Below are positions 11,560 to 20,759 of a stretch of 64,000 nucleotides of DNA, piece by piece. Each line of letters opens with the position of its first letter. The stretch's first letter is position 1. The stretch comes from Linum tenue (Eukaryota; Streptophyta; Magnoliopsida; Malpighiales; Linaceae): contig CAMGYJ010000003.1 in the NCBI GenBank assembly GCA_946122785.1, positions 25,127,811 to 25,191,810 of the forward strand. The letters run 5' to 3'. The translations under genes and the position numbers were made by a program. Under the pieces are notes generated by a model. It did not search any database. It saw only the letters and a list, made by a program, of their open reading frames with translations, and was not told where the DNA came from.

Positions 11560-11971
11560 AAATTTTGCACTTCAATATATTTCATTGGCTGAACCATATA
11601 TATATACTAAGAAAGGACCAAACAGCCCTAGTGCTAATTCCCAAGCACCCACGAGTCCCCCAAAGCACGTTCCCAAATTCTTTCCCCAGCAGCGCGCCCA
11701 CTGTCCTTGTCTTCCCCAGCACCGAAAGAGAAGCAGCGTGGCTGAGCGAAAAGGGGAAATGAAAAAGAAAAGGAGAGGAAGACTTGACCCCGTCCCCGAG
11801 CCCCCGACCCATCCTTCTCGTGCCCCTAGATAAGGATCATGAATCCTTTCACGATTCTAAATTCGATTCATCGATAGTGTAATCCGAAACTCATATTTTT
11901 GTAATATAGCGTTTGCGGTAACGTTTGAGGGTTCGAACATCGATCGAAGATGAGATCAACGTCCGCGCCAT
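11560..11971 (+). mobile_element. Left half of an interrupted LTR-like repeat
   Basis: Closely matches 21790-22110 (blocks 'cacccacgagtcccccaaa', 'cttgtcttccccag', 'gtttgcggtaacgtttgag', 'gagatcaacgtccg'). The match resumes at 17354 after the 5.4-kb insertion. It is C/A-rich, with short incidental open frames on both strands. Confidence 0.7.
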
Positions 11972-13404
11972 TGATGACTCGATATTTGCACATGTTTTCC
12001 CCTTTGTTTCTTGATTGTTTGAGCTTGAATTATTGCGTCTTTGGCCTATTTTATGCTAGGTTGTGTTCCTTTGTCCCATTTCAGGTCCTAGCACATAAAG
12101 TGAAGCATAGGCGCAAGTTTCAAGTCATTCAGAGATCAATTGACGATTCGAGAGAAGAAACTCGGGCATGAACTGAAGAAGAATGGATTTTTACCTCACT
12201 TTATGGACAAAGAATCATGCAAGCTTGTTATGAAACGAAAGAGGACGAGACTACGAGCGTCTGGGATCAAACGGCGACTGATTCGGAGTCCGGACGAGGG
12301 AGAAACGAAGCATTAAACAGAGGCTGAGCAAGCCACACGGGCAGAGCAGAAAATCCGCACGACCGTGCAAGGTGAGCTGCACGGCCGTGCAAGGTGAGCT
12401 GCACGGCCGTGCAAGTCGTGGCCGTGCGGAAATCACCCAGCCTTCGCACGGGCAACTGGGTGAGCTGCACGGCCGTGCGGCCTGCCCGTGTGAGTCGGGA
12501 ATTGCTGTTTAAAACCCGATTTTCAGCCAAAGGAAAGGAGAGAGCTGGGTTTTGGATCCCAAACACCCAAGGGACGAACCCTAGAGAGAGAGAGCGACTT
12601 GGGAACATTCTTGGAGCTATTTTGGAGGATTTCTTCGCCATTGGAGCTCAGGAATCAAGCTTGGAGATGGAGATTGAAGATCTAGATCAGATTTCTGCAG
12701 TCTCTCTCTTCTCTATGGAGTAACTTCCCTTCACTTAGGTTTTGAGGAACCCTAGTTCCATGAGTTAGGATCTTTCTTGTATGAAGTTTTGGATTCTATA
12801 TTGTTTGATTATAATCGATTGAGGCATGATTTATTGAGTCAATTGGATCTTGATCAAATTCTCTTGATTTCTGCTTTAACCTATGATAGATAGAATCTGA
12901 TTAGGTTAAGAGAGCTTCCTTGATTGATAGTAGTGAATTGGTTGTGCGAGAGTCAATCAATTCACTGCTTTGTACAGGAATTCATTCCAGTAGTGGAGAT
13001 CTGTGTGAATCGCCTTAGCAGTCTATCCATTCCCGGTGAAGGCTAGTCGCCTGCCGGGTATTCTGTCTGAGAGGGCTTGGTCAGCTTAAGAGATTCCAAG
13101 CTAATTTAGGATCTTCCGCAGTTTAATCAACAGTAGATCAACCAAAGGTAATTGCAACTTGGACCTAATTGAGGAGCTAGGGGGAATCATACCTAAGTGA
13201 GTTCCCAACTTGTAATTAGTAGAGTAGTCAGTAGAGTAGTTTATCAATCAATTCTTAATCTAGTTTGCTAGATAATGAACTGAAGCTGAGTAATAGTAAC
13301 TCTAGAGACCCGTGGATTCGATATTTATTACTTGTGCCACTATACTGCAGTCCCTTTCATTGGTTACACTTGGCCATTGTTAGGTGTTGTGTTTTAGTGA
13401 GTCA
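11972..13404 (+). repeat. 5' LTR of the non-autonomous gypsy-type element
   Basis: 1433 bp, TGATGACTC...GAGTCA. Nearly identical to 15899-17353. Small open frames within it are mirrored in the other LTR and are not genes. Confidence 0.92.
12357..12415 (+). repeat. 22-bp tandem repeats in the 5' LTR
   Basis: Two full units plus a partial one, of the type gcacggccgtgcaaggtgag. Each contains the palindrome gcacggccgtgc. The 3' LTR has one unit more. Confidence 0.85.
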
Positions 13405-13410
13405 AGTTTT

Positions 13411-13428
13411 TGGCGCCGTTGTCGGGGA
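13411..13428 (+). promoter_or_regulatory. Primer binding site
   Basis: TGGCGCCGTTGTCGGGGA starts six bases after the 5' LTR end. It closely resembles the tRNA-Asp-type primer site common in Athila/Tat-like plant gypsy elements (usually ...GTTGCCGGGGA). Confidence 0.85.
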
Positions 13429-13540
13429 CTTTCTAGATTATTAGGAAAGGCAGAAGTTTGTTACTTTAGCGTTTTTCTTTTGTTTTCCACCCTTGCTTTT
13501 CACTTGGGTGTTTTTGTTTTTGTTGGTGCAGATCTGAATC

Positions 13541-14752
13541 ATGGATCCTCATGGCTTCTCCAATCATTGGGGGTATCCACCACCATCCGAGTGGTATTAC
13601 CCCGAGACTCCCTGTAGCAATCAAGGAGGAGAAGACTATGGATTCGGGTTCCAGTACCAACCCCCTTTCTACGGAGAACAACCAGACCCCTGGGCATATC
13701 AAGAACAACCTCATTACCAAGAAGAATTTCTCCCACAACCAGAAGGGCCATCGGCGCTGGAGTTACCCATGGCGGCCTTCACGGGCCAATCTGCAGAGCC
13801 GTGCTACACTCCACAGCCAGATCCAAACTATGAATTGAGGCTTCTCGTGGAGCAGTTTGCTCGAGACACTGAGAGAGCATGCTCCAAGATAAATCTTCAA
13901 ATCCAAGCCCTTGCCTCGTCCGATCCCTCATTTCTCCATGACATGGAGCAGACTGTTCAGTGCTCAGCGAAGCAAACAGAGTGGGTGAAGCAAGTTTGCT
14001 CACATCCTGCTCGAGATCACCTTTCTGCTACTACGCTAGAAGAGGTGGAGAATGACAAGGGCAACGGGGGCGTTGAGGAGCATACAGAAGTTATCACGGA
14101 GAACTTCCATGATAATCATGATCAGGAAAGTCCTCTGGTTGCAGATCACACTGTTCCTCATTTATGCTCTAACATGCTGGGCCTGTGCAAGGAGATGCAA
14201 GCTGGTCCCATTGAAGAAATTGCCTGGCGACTTGCTCTCCAATCTGTTCTAGAAGAAGAGCGAGCAAGGATGAGGAAGGAAGTTGTGGAGGATGAAGAAG
14301 AAAGTAAAGAAGAGGTAGTTCTTGATCTTTTCCAAGGGGAGAGACCACATTTTGAAGAAGGAAGGGGGGTTGTGGAGGCAATTGGCGTCCAGGCTGAGGA
14401 CGGAGTTAAGGTGGAAGAGGCCTGCACCGGCCATGAGTTACATGTGATATCTCCACCAAACTTCGAGGAGCTGCTTGGCAAGGACCCATTTGCAGTGTCT
14501 CTTTGCCAGACCAAGGCCACATCGACATCGGTCCCTCTTGGTGGACGCGATGGTGGCCAATCGATGCTGTGTTATCTGGTTTGGGGCAATGAGACGAGAG
14601 AAGAGAAGAAGAGGTCTCGAGGGTGGAGACTTCATCTTCATCAAGTGCACGAGCCTTCATCACCTGCCACACCACCTGCTTGTGACTTGAGACTCCACCT
14701 CATAGATGAGAACCTCAACTTCAAGGAGGTTCTAGCATGGACCGAAACTTAG
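13541..14752 (+). CDS. Orphan 403-residue ORF of the non-autonomous LTR element
   Basis: Uninterrupted frame starting about 110 bp after the primer site. This is the ordinary place for gag, and this ATG is the first long-frame start. The protein begins with a Pro/Tyr/Gln/Glu-rich segment (residues 1-90, many PP, WxY and QP pairs). A helical middle part follows (residues about 95-150, LLVEQFARDTERACSKINLQ), then a strongly acidic stretch with EE runs (about 225-300). A short block SPPNFEELLGKDPFAVSLC (about 306-325) precedes the C-terminus. There is no zinc knuckle and no protease, RT or integrase motif. It may be a diverged gag-like or accessory protein of a non-autonomous element; its function is unknown. 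A conserved hairpin lies 40 bases after the stop. The intact frame in a 1.4-kb-LTR element suggests selection or youth. Confidence 0.65.
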   Translation: MDPHGFSNHWGYPPPSEWYYPETPCSNQGGEDYGFGFQYQPPFYGEQPDPWAYQEQPHYQEEFLPQPEGPSALELPMAAFTGQSAEPCYTPQPDPNYELRLLVEQFARDTERACSKINLQIQALASSDPSFLHDMEQTVQCSAKQTEWVKQVCSHPARDHLSATTLEEVENDKGNGGVEEHTEVITENFHDNHDQESPLVADHTVPHLCSNMLGLCKEMQAGPIEEIAWRLALQSVLEEERARMRKEVVEDEEESKEEVVLDLFQGERPHFEEGRGVVEAIGVQAEDGVKVEEACTGHELHVISPPNFEELLGKDPFAVSLCQTKATSTSVPLGGRDGGQSMLCYLVWGNETREEKKRSRGWRLHLHQVHEPSSPATPPACDLRLHLIDENLNFKEVLAWTET

Positions 14753-14790
14753 GAGCCCTCGTCCGGCTCACGACGTGAAAGAAGCGCTTG

Positions 14791-14806
14791 TTGGGAGGCA
14801 ACCCAA
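14791..14806 (+). other. Inverted-repeat hairpin downstream of the element ORF
   Basis: TTGGGAGGCAACCCAA folds into a 6-bp stem (TTGGGA... / ...CCCAA) with a short loop, preceded by 'gaagcgcttg'. It lies about 40 bp after the ORF stop. Similar sequences recur in plant gypsy elements as I recall; the role is unknown. Confidence 0.6.
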
Positions 14807-15007
14807 CCAGTCGGTTTGCATTTCTTTCTCTATTTATCCTCGGTTGAGTCAGTTTTGTTATTTGATTTTAGAGTCAATAACTCAACCTTTGTGAGATTTT
14901 GTGTGGTGTTTGTGTTCTGATTACTCTCTCTTCCTGGAATGCACCGCCTGACCCGTACATCATCATTCACCCTCCTTATCTTTCCTCCATTGAGGACAAT
15001 GTCGTGC

Positions 15008-15021
15008 GTAAGTGTGGGGGG
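15008..15021 (+). promoter_or_regulatory. Internal polypurine-tract-like motif
   Basis: GTAAGTGTGGGGGG closely repeats the tract next to the 3' LTR (taagtgtgggggga at 15884-15896). It could be a second plus-strand priming site or a leftover of an earlier structure. Confidence 0.45.
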
Positions 15022-15883
15022 TGTTCGATTATTTATGCGGGTGAATGTTTGGCTGTTTGTGTGCTTGGAGCCTAGTCCACTGTCCAAATTTTGAAATTTG
15101 AGGGCTCCAAGTACGTGTTCCTTGCAATTGCCTGCTCAGTATGCTTTGAATTGACAGTCTTTATAGTAATATGCAACCTAGGGAGGTAGTGTAGCACTAT
15201 GGAGGATGTTGATGCATTTAAGAAGTCTCATTGCTTCTTCATATTGTGTTGGTTGATTGAGTGAATTAGTGATCTTAGGACCCTTGAATTGTGTGGTGTT
15301 GTGGATTCTCTACCTGTCATGGACTCTTGTATCATGTTTTGAGTTTAACAGGTGCTCGAAAATGTGCTTCAAAATAACGTCTCCCGTGCGAATAGGGCGA
15401 AAGTGTGTAAGGGGAGACGGGAATTCGTTCCCAATTTCCACCTACTACCTCCAGCCCCCTTACATGTCTTTCCCCCGCACGAGGCTCGAGACATCCGCTC
15501 CTGGCATGGCCGGTAAGAGCAGGTTGGGACCCTTGAAATAAATAAAAAAACAGAAAACAAGCAAAACAGAAAAGAAAAGGGGTTCCAACCATCTTCAAGA
15601 AGAAAATAGAGCACCTTGAAAAATGTGAGTCCATGATCTTTTGTTTTTGAGAATCTCTTCATCCACAATTCATTTGTCCTCTGTTCACTATTTGCCATGA
15701 TGCCAACTCGATACTAGTGCTCTCGCCGAAGAAGCTATGAGATGACTTGTGTGTCGGTTGACCTCGTAAGTTTCTAAATGATCTAGGAAGTCCTCTACCT
15801 ACGATCTGGGGTGTTTGTTGCTATAGAGGTCTGGAGAGTTGCATTGGTTTGAGTTAGGTTTGCTTGGGGACAAGCAAACAGTT

Positions 15884-15898
15884 AAGTGTGGGGGGATT
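15884..15898 (+). promoter_or_regulatory. Polypurine tract
   Basis: A G-rich purine run (aagtgtggggggat) ends immediately before the TG of the 3' LTR, the expected site of plus-strand priming. Confidence 0.75.
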
Positions 15899-17353
15899 TG
15901 ATGACTCGGTATTTGCACATGTTTTCCCCTTTGTTTCTTGATTGTTTGAGCTTGAATTATTGCGTCTTTGGCCTATTTTATGCTAGGTTGTATTCCTTTG
16001 TCCCATTTCAGGTCCTAGCACATGAAGTGAAGCATAGGCGCAAGTTTCAAGTCAATCAGAGATCAATTGACGATTCTAGAGAAGAAACTCGGGCATGACC
16101 TGAAGAAGAATGGATTTTTACCTCACTTTATGGACAAAGAATCATGCAAGCTTGTTATGAAACAAAAGAGGACGAGACTACGAGCGTCTGGGATCAAACG
16201 GCGACTGATTCGGAGTCCGGACGAGGGAGAAACGAAGCATTAAACAGAGGCTGAGCAAGCCACACGGGCAGAGCAGAAAATCCGCACGGCCGTGCAAGGT
16301 GAGCTGCACGGCCGTGCAAGGTGAGCTGCACGGCCGTGCAAGGTGAGCTGCACGGCCGTGTGAGTCGTGGCCGTGCGGAAATCACCGAGCCTTCGCACGG
16401 GCAACTGGGTGAGCTGCACGGCCGTGCGGCCTGCCCGTGTGAGTCGGGAATTGCTGTTTAAAACCCGATTTTCAGCCAAAGGAAAGGAGAGAGCTGGGTT
16501 TTGGATCCCAAACACCCAAGGGACGAACCTTAGAGAGAGAGAGCGACTTGGGAACATTCTTGGAGCTATTTTGGAGGATTTCTTCGCCATTGGAGCTCAG
16601 GAATCAAGCTTGGAGATGGAGATTGAAGATCTAGATCAGATTTCTGCAGTCTCTCTCTTCTCTATGGAGTAACTTCCCTTCACTTAGGTTTTGAGGAACC
16701 CTAGTTCCATGAGTTAGGATCTTTCTTGTATGAAGTTTTGGATTCTATATTGTTTGATTATAATCGATTGAGGCATGATTTATTGAGTCAATTGGATCTT
16801 GATCAAATTCTCTTGATTTCTGCTTTAACCTATGATAGATAGAATCTGATTAGGTTAAGAGAGCTTCCTTGATTGACAGTAGTGAATTGGTTGTGCGAGA
16901 GTCAATCAATTCACTGCTTTGTACTGGAATTCATTCCAGTAGTGGAGATCTGTGTGAATCGCCTTAGCAGTCTATCCATTCCCGGTGAAGGCTAGTCGCC
17001 TGCCGGGTATTCTGTCTGAGAGGGCTTGGTCAGCTTAAGAGATTCCAAGCTAATTTAAGATCTTCCGCAGTTTAATCAACAGTAGATCAACCAAAGGTAA
17101 TTGCAACTTGGACCTAATTGAGGAGCTAGGGGGAATCATACCTAAGTGAGTTCCCAACTTGTAATTAGTAGAGTAGTCAGTAGAGTAGTTTATCAATCAA
17201 TTCTTAATCTAGTTTGCTAGATAATGAACTGAAGCTGAGTAATAGTAACTCTAGAGACCCGTGGATTCGATATTTATTACTTGTGCCACTATACTGCAGT
17301 CCCTTTCATTGGTTACACTTGGCCATTGTTAGGTGTTGTGTTTTAGCGAGTCA
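15899..17353 (+). repeat. 3' LTR of the non-autonomous gypsy-type element
   Basis: 1455 bp. It differs from the 5' LTR by about 16 substitutions and one extra 22-bp unit (units at 16284, 16306 and 16328, then a partial). Followed by target duplication gccat. Confidence 0.92.
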
Positions 17354-17671
17354 GCCATTCGATCTAGTCCCATAGGTAGAGGTAAGGGAACTCTCCTGCT
17401 TCGAATTAGGTCGGTAGTTTTGGTGATTTTTAGTGGGGGTGAAATTCTGTGTTTTTCGACAGACTTTGCTGGATTTTAGTGATAGAAATGTGATTTAAGA
17501 TGTTTAAATTGTTTCGAGCCTGCTCAGGTGATTGCTTCTAGATTTACCAATTTTATAAATTGAAGGTCCAGGAGGTGTTTGTGATTTAATTTGAGGATGT
17601 TTGAAAATGATTTACTATCTTTAGAAATTGGTCGAATGTTTTTAAGGATTTGATAATTTTACATTATATAA
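17354..17671 (+). mobile_element. Right half of the interrupted LTR-like repeat
   Basis: Continues the 11560-11971 repeat after the insertion. It matches 22118-22370 (blocks 'tttggtgattttt', 'tctagatttaccaattttat', 'gtgatttaatttgagga'). Confidence 0.7.
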
Positions 17672-17905
17672 GTAATACGACCCTGGGGGTGTATTTATCA
17701 AAGTAACGCGGCAAACAATCAATCCGAAGATTGATTGAACTTAAATCAAGAACAACGCGTTCTTAATACGAAATTGGGATAAAACGGAACCAACGAACAA
17801 TTCCATACCTGGGGAAAGCTCGTATGGTATAAAAGGGTAACTGCTCGACCACGATTGAACAGGATATTCAATCGGTACAAAGCTCACAAGCTTGGAATCC
17901 ACCAA

Positions 17906-18932
17906 ACTCAAATGCCAAGATTCAAATGCCAAGATGTTCGTGGGATTCCAATGGACCTTTCACACGCGAAATTTTTGCTCAATCGAACCCAGATCGCTTT
18001 CGCCAATTTTCCAGTTTCTGGCAAAAATTTTACAGATTCCGTTGAACCCGCAAACGCCGGCGAGGGCTCCAAAATTGGGCGTTTTTTCTCAACGCCTTTG
18101 CGATCAAATTCATTGCTACCAAAAGGCTCTTCTTGCTCCCATAAATTGATTCGAGCCATTCTCGTGCCTTGAATTTGCTCGAGTCGTCACTAATTATCAT
18201 CCACGAATGTCCCTCCACCGGTAAATTCAAAAAGTACATTTTCCGACGAAAAGAACCCATAAACCGGCGAATCCAAATCAAAATTGGGAAAAAATTAATT
18301 CAGACGTTCTCGAGACGATTGCTTTGCTTCTACACCTTCCTTGGGAGTCTAGAAACTCGCCCATGGTTCTAATTTGTCTCCAATACTTCTCCATTGCCCC
18401 AACCAATTCGCGAAATTTCGCGTTACTGTGCACTAGTTTCAGGGGAGCAATATGCAAATCATGATTCGTCAATTTGGCTAATTTTGGATCGATCTCTCCC
18501 AGCGCAAGAATCGTAAGAGCCTCCTATAATGTGATCATGGCGGCGACAAGGCTCGAAGTACGCTGGGTGGTTCTATCCACAGAGGGGGTCGTCGTCCCTG
18601 TTCGTCGTCTTCAACAGAGGAAAGTTTTCTAGAATTGATTCTAAAATTCCAGGAATACCCACTCTTGTTGAAGCTACGGCGACGTTCCTAGGCTCATAGG
18701 TAACATGTCGGCACCGATGGTTGAGATCGACGTCGTCCCAGCTGCTCCGACCAAGTGGCCATCTCTCCTGCCCTGTTTCATCGTCACCGCCGAACATAGT
18801 TCTGGGCAGCTGGTCGAAGGGGAAATTTGATCGCCATCAGCTCGATCTGGCGCTTCTATTTGACTCGTAGTTGTTCCTTTAACCTCAAGAAAGATTTTTG
18901 AAGACTCTCCGTGCCCCAATTCTCCCGTTTCG
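17906..18932 (-). other. Unrecognised internal part of the family A element
   Basis: Minus-strand frames (18030-18281, 18278-18472 and others) look coding-like in composition but overlap in different frames with stops between them. I recognise no domain. Possibly decayed gag or transduced sequence. Confidence 0.35.
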
Positions 18933-19560
18933 TCATCGACAAGGCTGCTGGTTTCGCCACTCTGTTTTACAGGGAAAATGCAGAATTTGTTGCAGGCTGC
19001 AGATTCGAGCTCCGGAAGGGACTTCTTCACTTTGCGAAAGCTCATAAAATTGAATCCAATGTTGCGTTGAACCCATAGGCCATAACTGAGCTTTGATATT
19101 GCTTCCTTCGTTCCTATTCTCCTCCATATGTTTTAAATCGAAAAAAACTGCATCGGGGAACATAGTTTTCAATTTGATCTTCTTGCCCTCATGTTTAAAC
19201 ATATACGAATTCTCCCAACCATCATGGATGACCCTTCTGTCGATTTTCCAGGGACGTCCAAGCAATACATGAGTTGTATGCATTGGTACAACGTCACAAA
19301 TCACTTCATCTTCATAGCTGCCGAGTTTAAAACGAACCAAAGCTCGTTTCGTCACATTGAGCGTCCCGTGTTCGTTGATCCAGCTGAGGCTATATGGTTG
19401 AGGATGCTTCTGTGTCGTCAATCCAAGCTTCTTGACGGCGTCTAAACTGAAGTGGTTTGCATAGCTGCCTCCATCGTTTACTAGAGACACCAATTATTCT
19501 TCCACGAAACAACGGCTGTGAAATAGGTTGTCCCGTTGTTCGTCGGACTCTCTATGCTTG
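18933..19560 (-). pseudogene. Ty3/gypsy aspartic protease remnant
   Basis: The minus-strand frame carries the retropepsin-like region of plant gypsy polyproteins. A short upstream stretch has the family's QRxNxFHSRC block. It is followed by DGGS (in place of the active-site D-S/T-G motif with its serine), then KLGLTTQKHPQPYSLSWINE, DEVICDVVPMHTTHVLLGRP and an HDGWENSYMF tail. A stop lies just before the DGGS segment, gag is nearly all missing (only about 230 bp separate this from the primer site), and no RT follows. It is a broken fragment. The lineage is gypsy by these motifs; no finer placement is possible. Confidence 0.8.
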
Positions 19561-19776
19561 AGGACGACTGCAGGGGACTTCTCTTTGCCACAAAATCGTG
19601 GGTGCTTGGCCTCGGTACTGCCCTCTATCAATTGCTTAGATCCAAACACGTTTCCATCGCAATCTAGCTACGGACAGCAGCTGCAAAGCATAAACAGGGG
19701 TTGCCTTGTTTTGGAACACGAATTATGCTTGTGATATAGTCAATTGCTTCTTCTCCTTCGCCCTTGTGTAGAACCG

Positions 19777-19789
19777 GGCTCTGATACCA
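19777..19789 (-). promoter_or_regulatory. Primer binding site (initiator tRNA-Met type)
   Basis: On the minus strand TGGTATCAGAGCC lies immediately after the LTR end, the standard initiator-Met primer site of plant retroelements. Confidence 0.85.
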
Positions 19790-19790
19790 T

Positions 19791-20629
19791 TAAACACGAC
19801 CCTGGAGGTGTATTTTTATCAAAGTAACGTAGCAAACAATCAATCTGAAGATTGATTGAACTTGAATCAAGAACAACGCATTCTTAATACGAAATTAGGA
19901 TAAAACGGAACCAACGGACAATTCCACACTTGTGGAAAGCTCGTATTGTATAAAAGGGTAGCTGCTCGACCATGATTGAAGAGGATATTCAATCTATACA
20001 AAGCTCACAAGTTTGAAATCCACCATACTCAAACAAGTCGCAACTTGCACAAAACCAAAGGGTTTGTTTTTTTATTAATCAAAGTCTATCTTACAACGTG
20101 AATTTGAAAGCTATTTAAAGGCGAAAAAAACCTAATACAAACCTAATGTAACTAGGAAACAATTAAGGTAAAAAAAACTCTAAAAACAGTACAAAACTCG
20201 GCTACAAACTCCCTTTCTTGACGCACAAGTAAGCTGCCAGCAAACAGTCCAAAAACAGCTTTCGTACTAACTTCGTGCCATTCATTCGAGGCCTTCCAAA
20301 ACTCCAATTCTTCATCAAATTCCTTCCCTTTGTTCACAAACATACCTAGTTTCATGTTGTGGAATCCTTTTGACTTGAATCCCATCAATGCTTCTTGAAT
20401 TGAGCTCCAAAGTAGGCTTCACAAACCATTTTCTGACAGTTTTCCAGTTTTGAGGTTGCAACTTTGAGGCCTTGGGAAAAAAACCTTAATGATATCATCT
20501 AGCCCCAAAAAGCATACCATTGGAAATATGGCAACGTAATCTGCAAAACAAGCCCTTGAAATCCAATTTCCATTAAACCATTTGGAAGATACAAGCTTCC
20601 AAAGTAGGCTACCTGAAACTGTTTCAACA
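19791..20629 (-). repeat. 5' LTR of the family A element
   Basis: Reverse complement of 1290-2152 with moderate divergence. The minus strand starts near TGTTGAAACAG and ends next to the primer site. Confidence 0.75.
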
Positions 20630-20759
20630 CTTGGCTAGAAATCAGAATTATTCAAGTTAGTTGAGATGACTTCTTTGGCAAGTAGATATGAATCGTGAAT
20701 TGATCCAATTGGGATCATATCAATGAGTCCTCATGATCAACGCTGGAAAATTATCATAT
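20630..20759. other. Short spacer without recognisable feature
   Basis: Sequence between two retroelement remnants; nothing identified. Confidence 0.3.

Larger units (their letters stand above)
11972..17353 (+). mobile_element. Complete non-autonomous Ty3/gypsy-type LTR retrotransposon
   Basis: Two direct LTRs (11972-13404 and 15899-17353) start TG and end CA. They are flanked by a 5-bp target duplication gccat (11967-11971 and 17354-17358). A primer site starting TGGCGCCGTT follows the 5' LTR and a G-rich polypurine tract precedes the 3' LTR. The LTRs differ by about 16 substitutions plus one 22-bp repeat unit (counted by eye), so the insertion is fairly young. The 2.5-kb interior has one ORF without protease, RT or integrase, so it must depend on another element. 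Confidence 0.9.
17672..20629 (-). mobile_element. Deletion derivative of a Ty3/gypsy-type element, family A
   Basis: Read on the minus strand: a full LTR (20629 down to 19791), an initiator-Met-type primer site, about 300 bp of gag/protease linker, a protease remnant, about 1 kb of unrecognised sequence, then only the last about 230 bp of a second LTR (17905 down to 17672). RT, RNase H and integrase are absent. The second LTR is truncated at its start, so the element was rearranged after insertion. Confidence 0.75.

Noticed and set aside
12267..12641. Arg/Leu-rich minus-strand frame of 124 codons (mirror at 16240-16590)
   Set aside because: Lies within LTRs and includes the 22-bp repeats; no coding evidence.
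13779..14003. Several frames overlapping the 403-codon ORF on the other strand
   Set aside because: Shadows of the longer frame, which has the expected position after the primer site.
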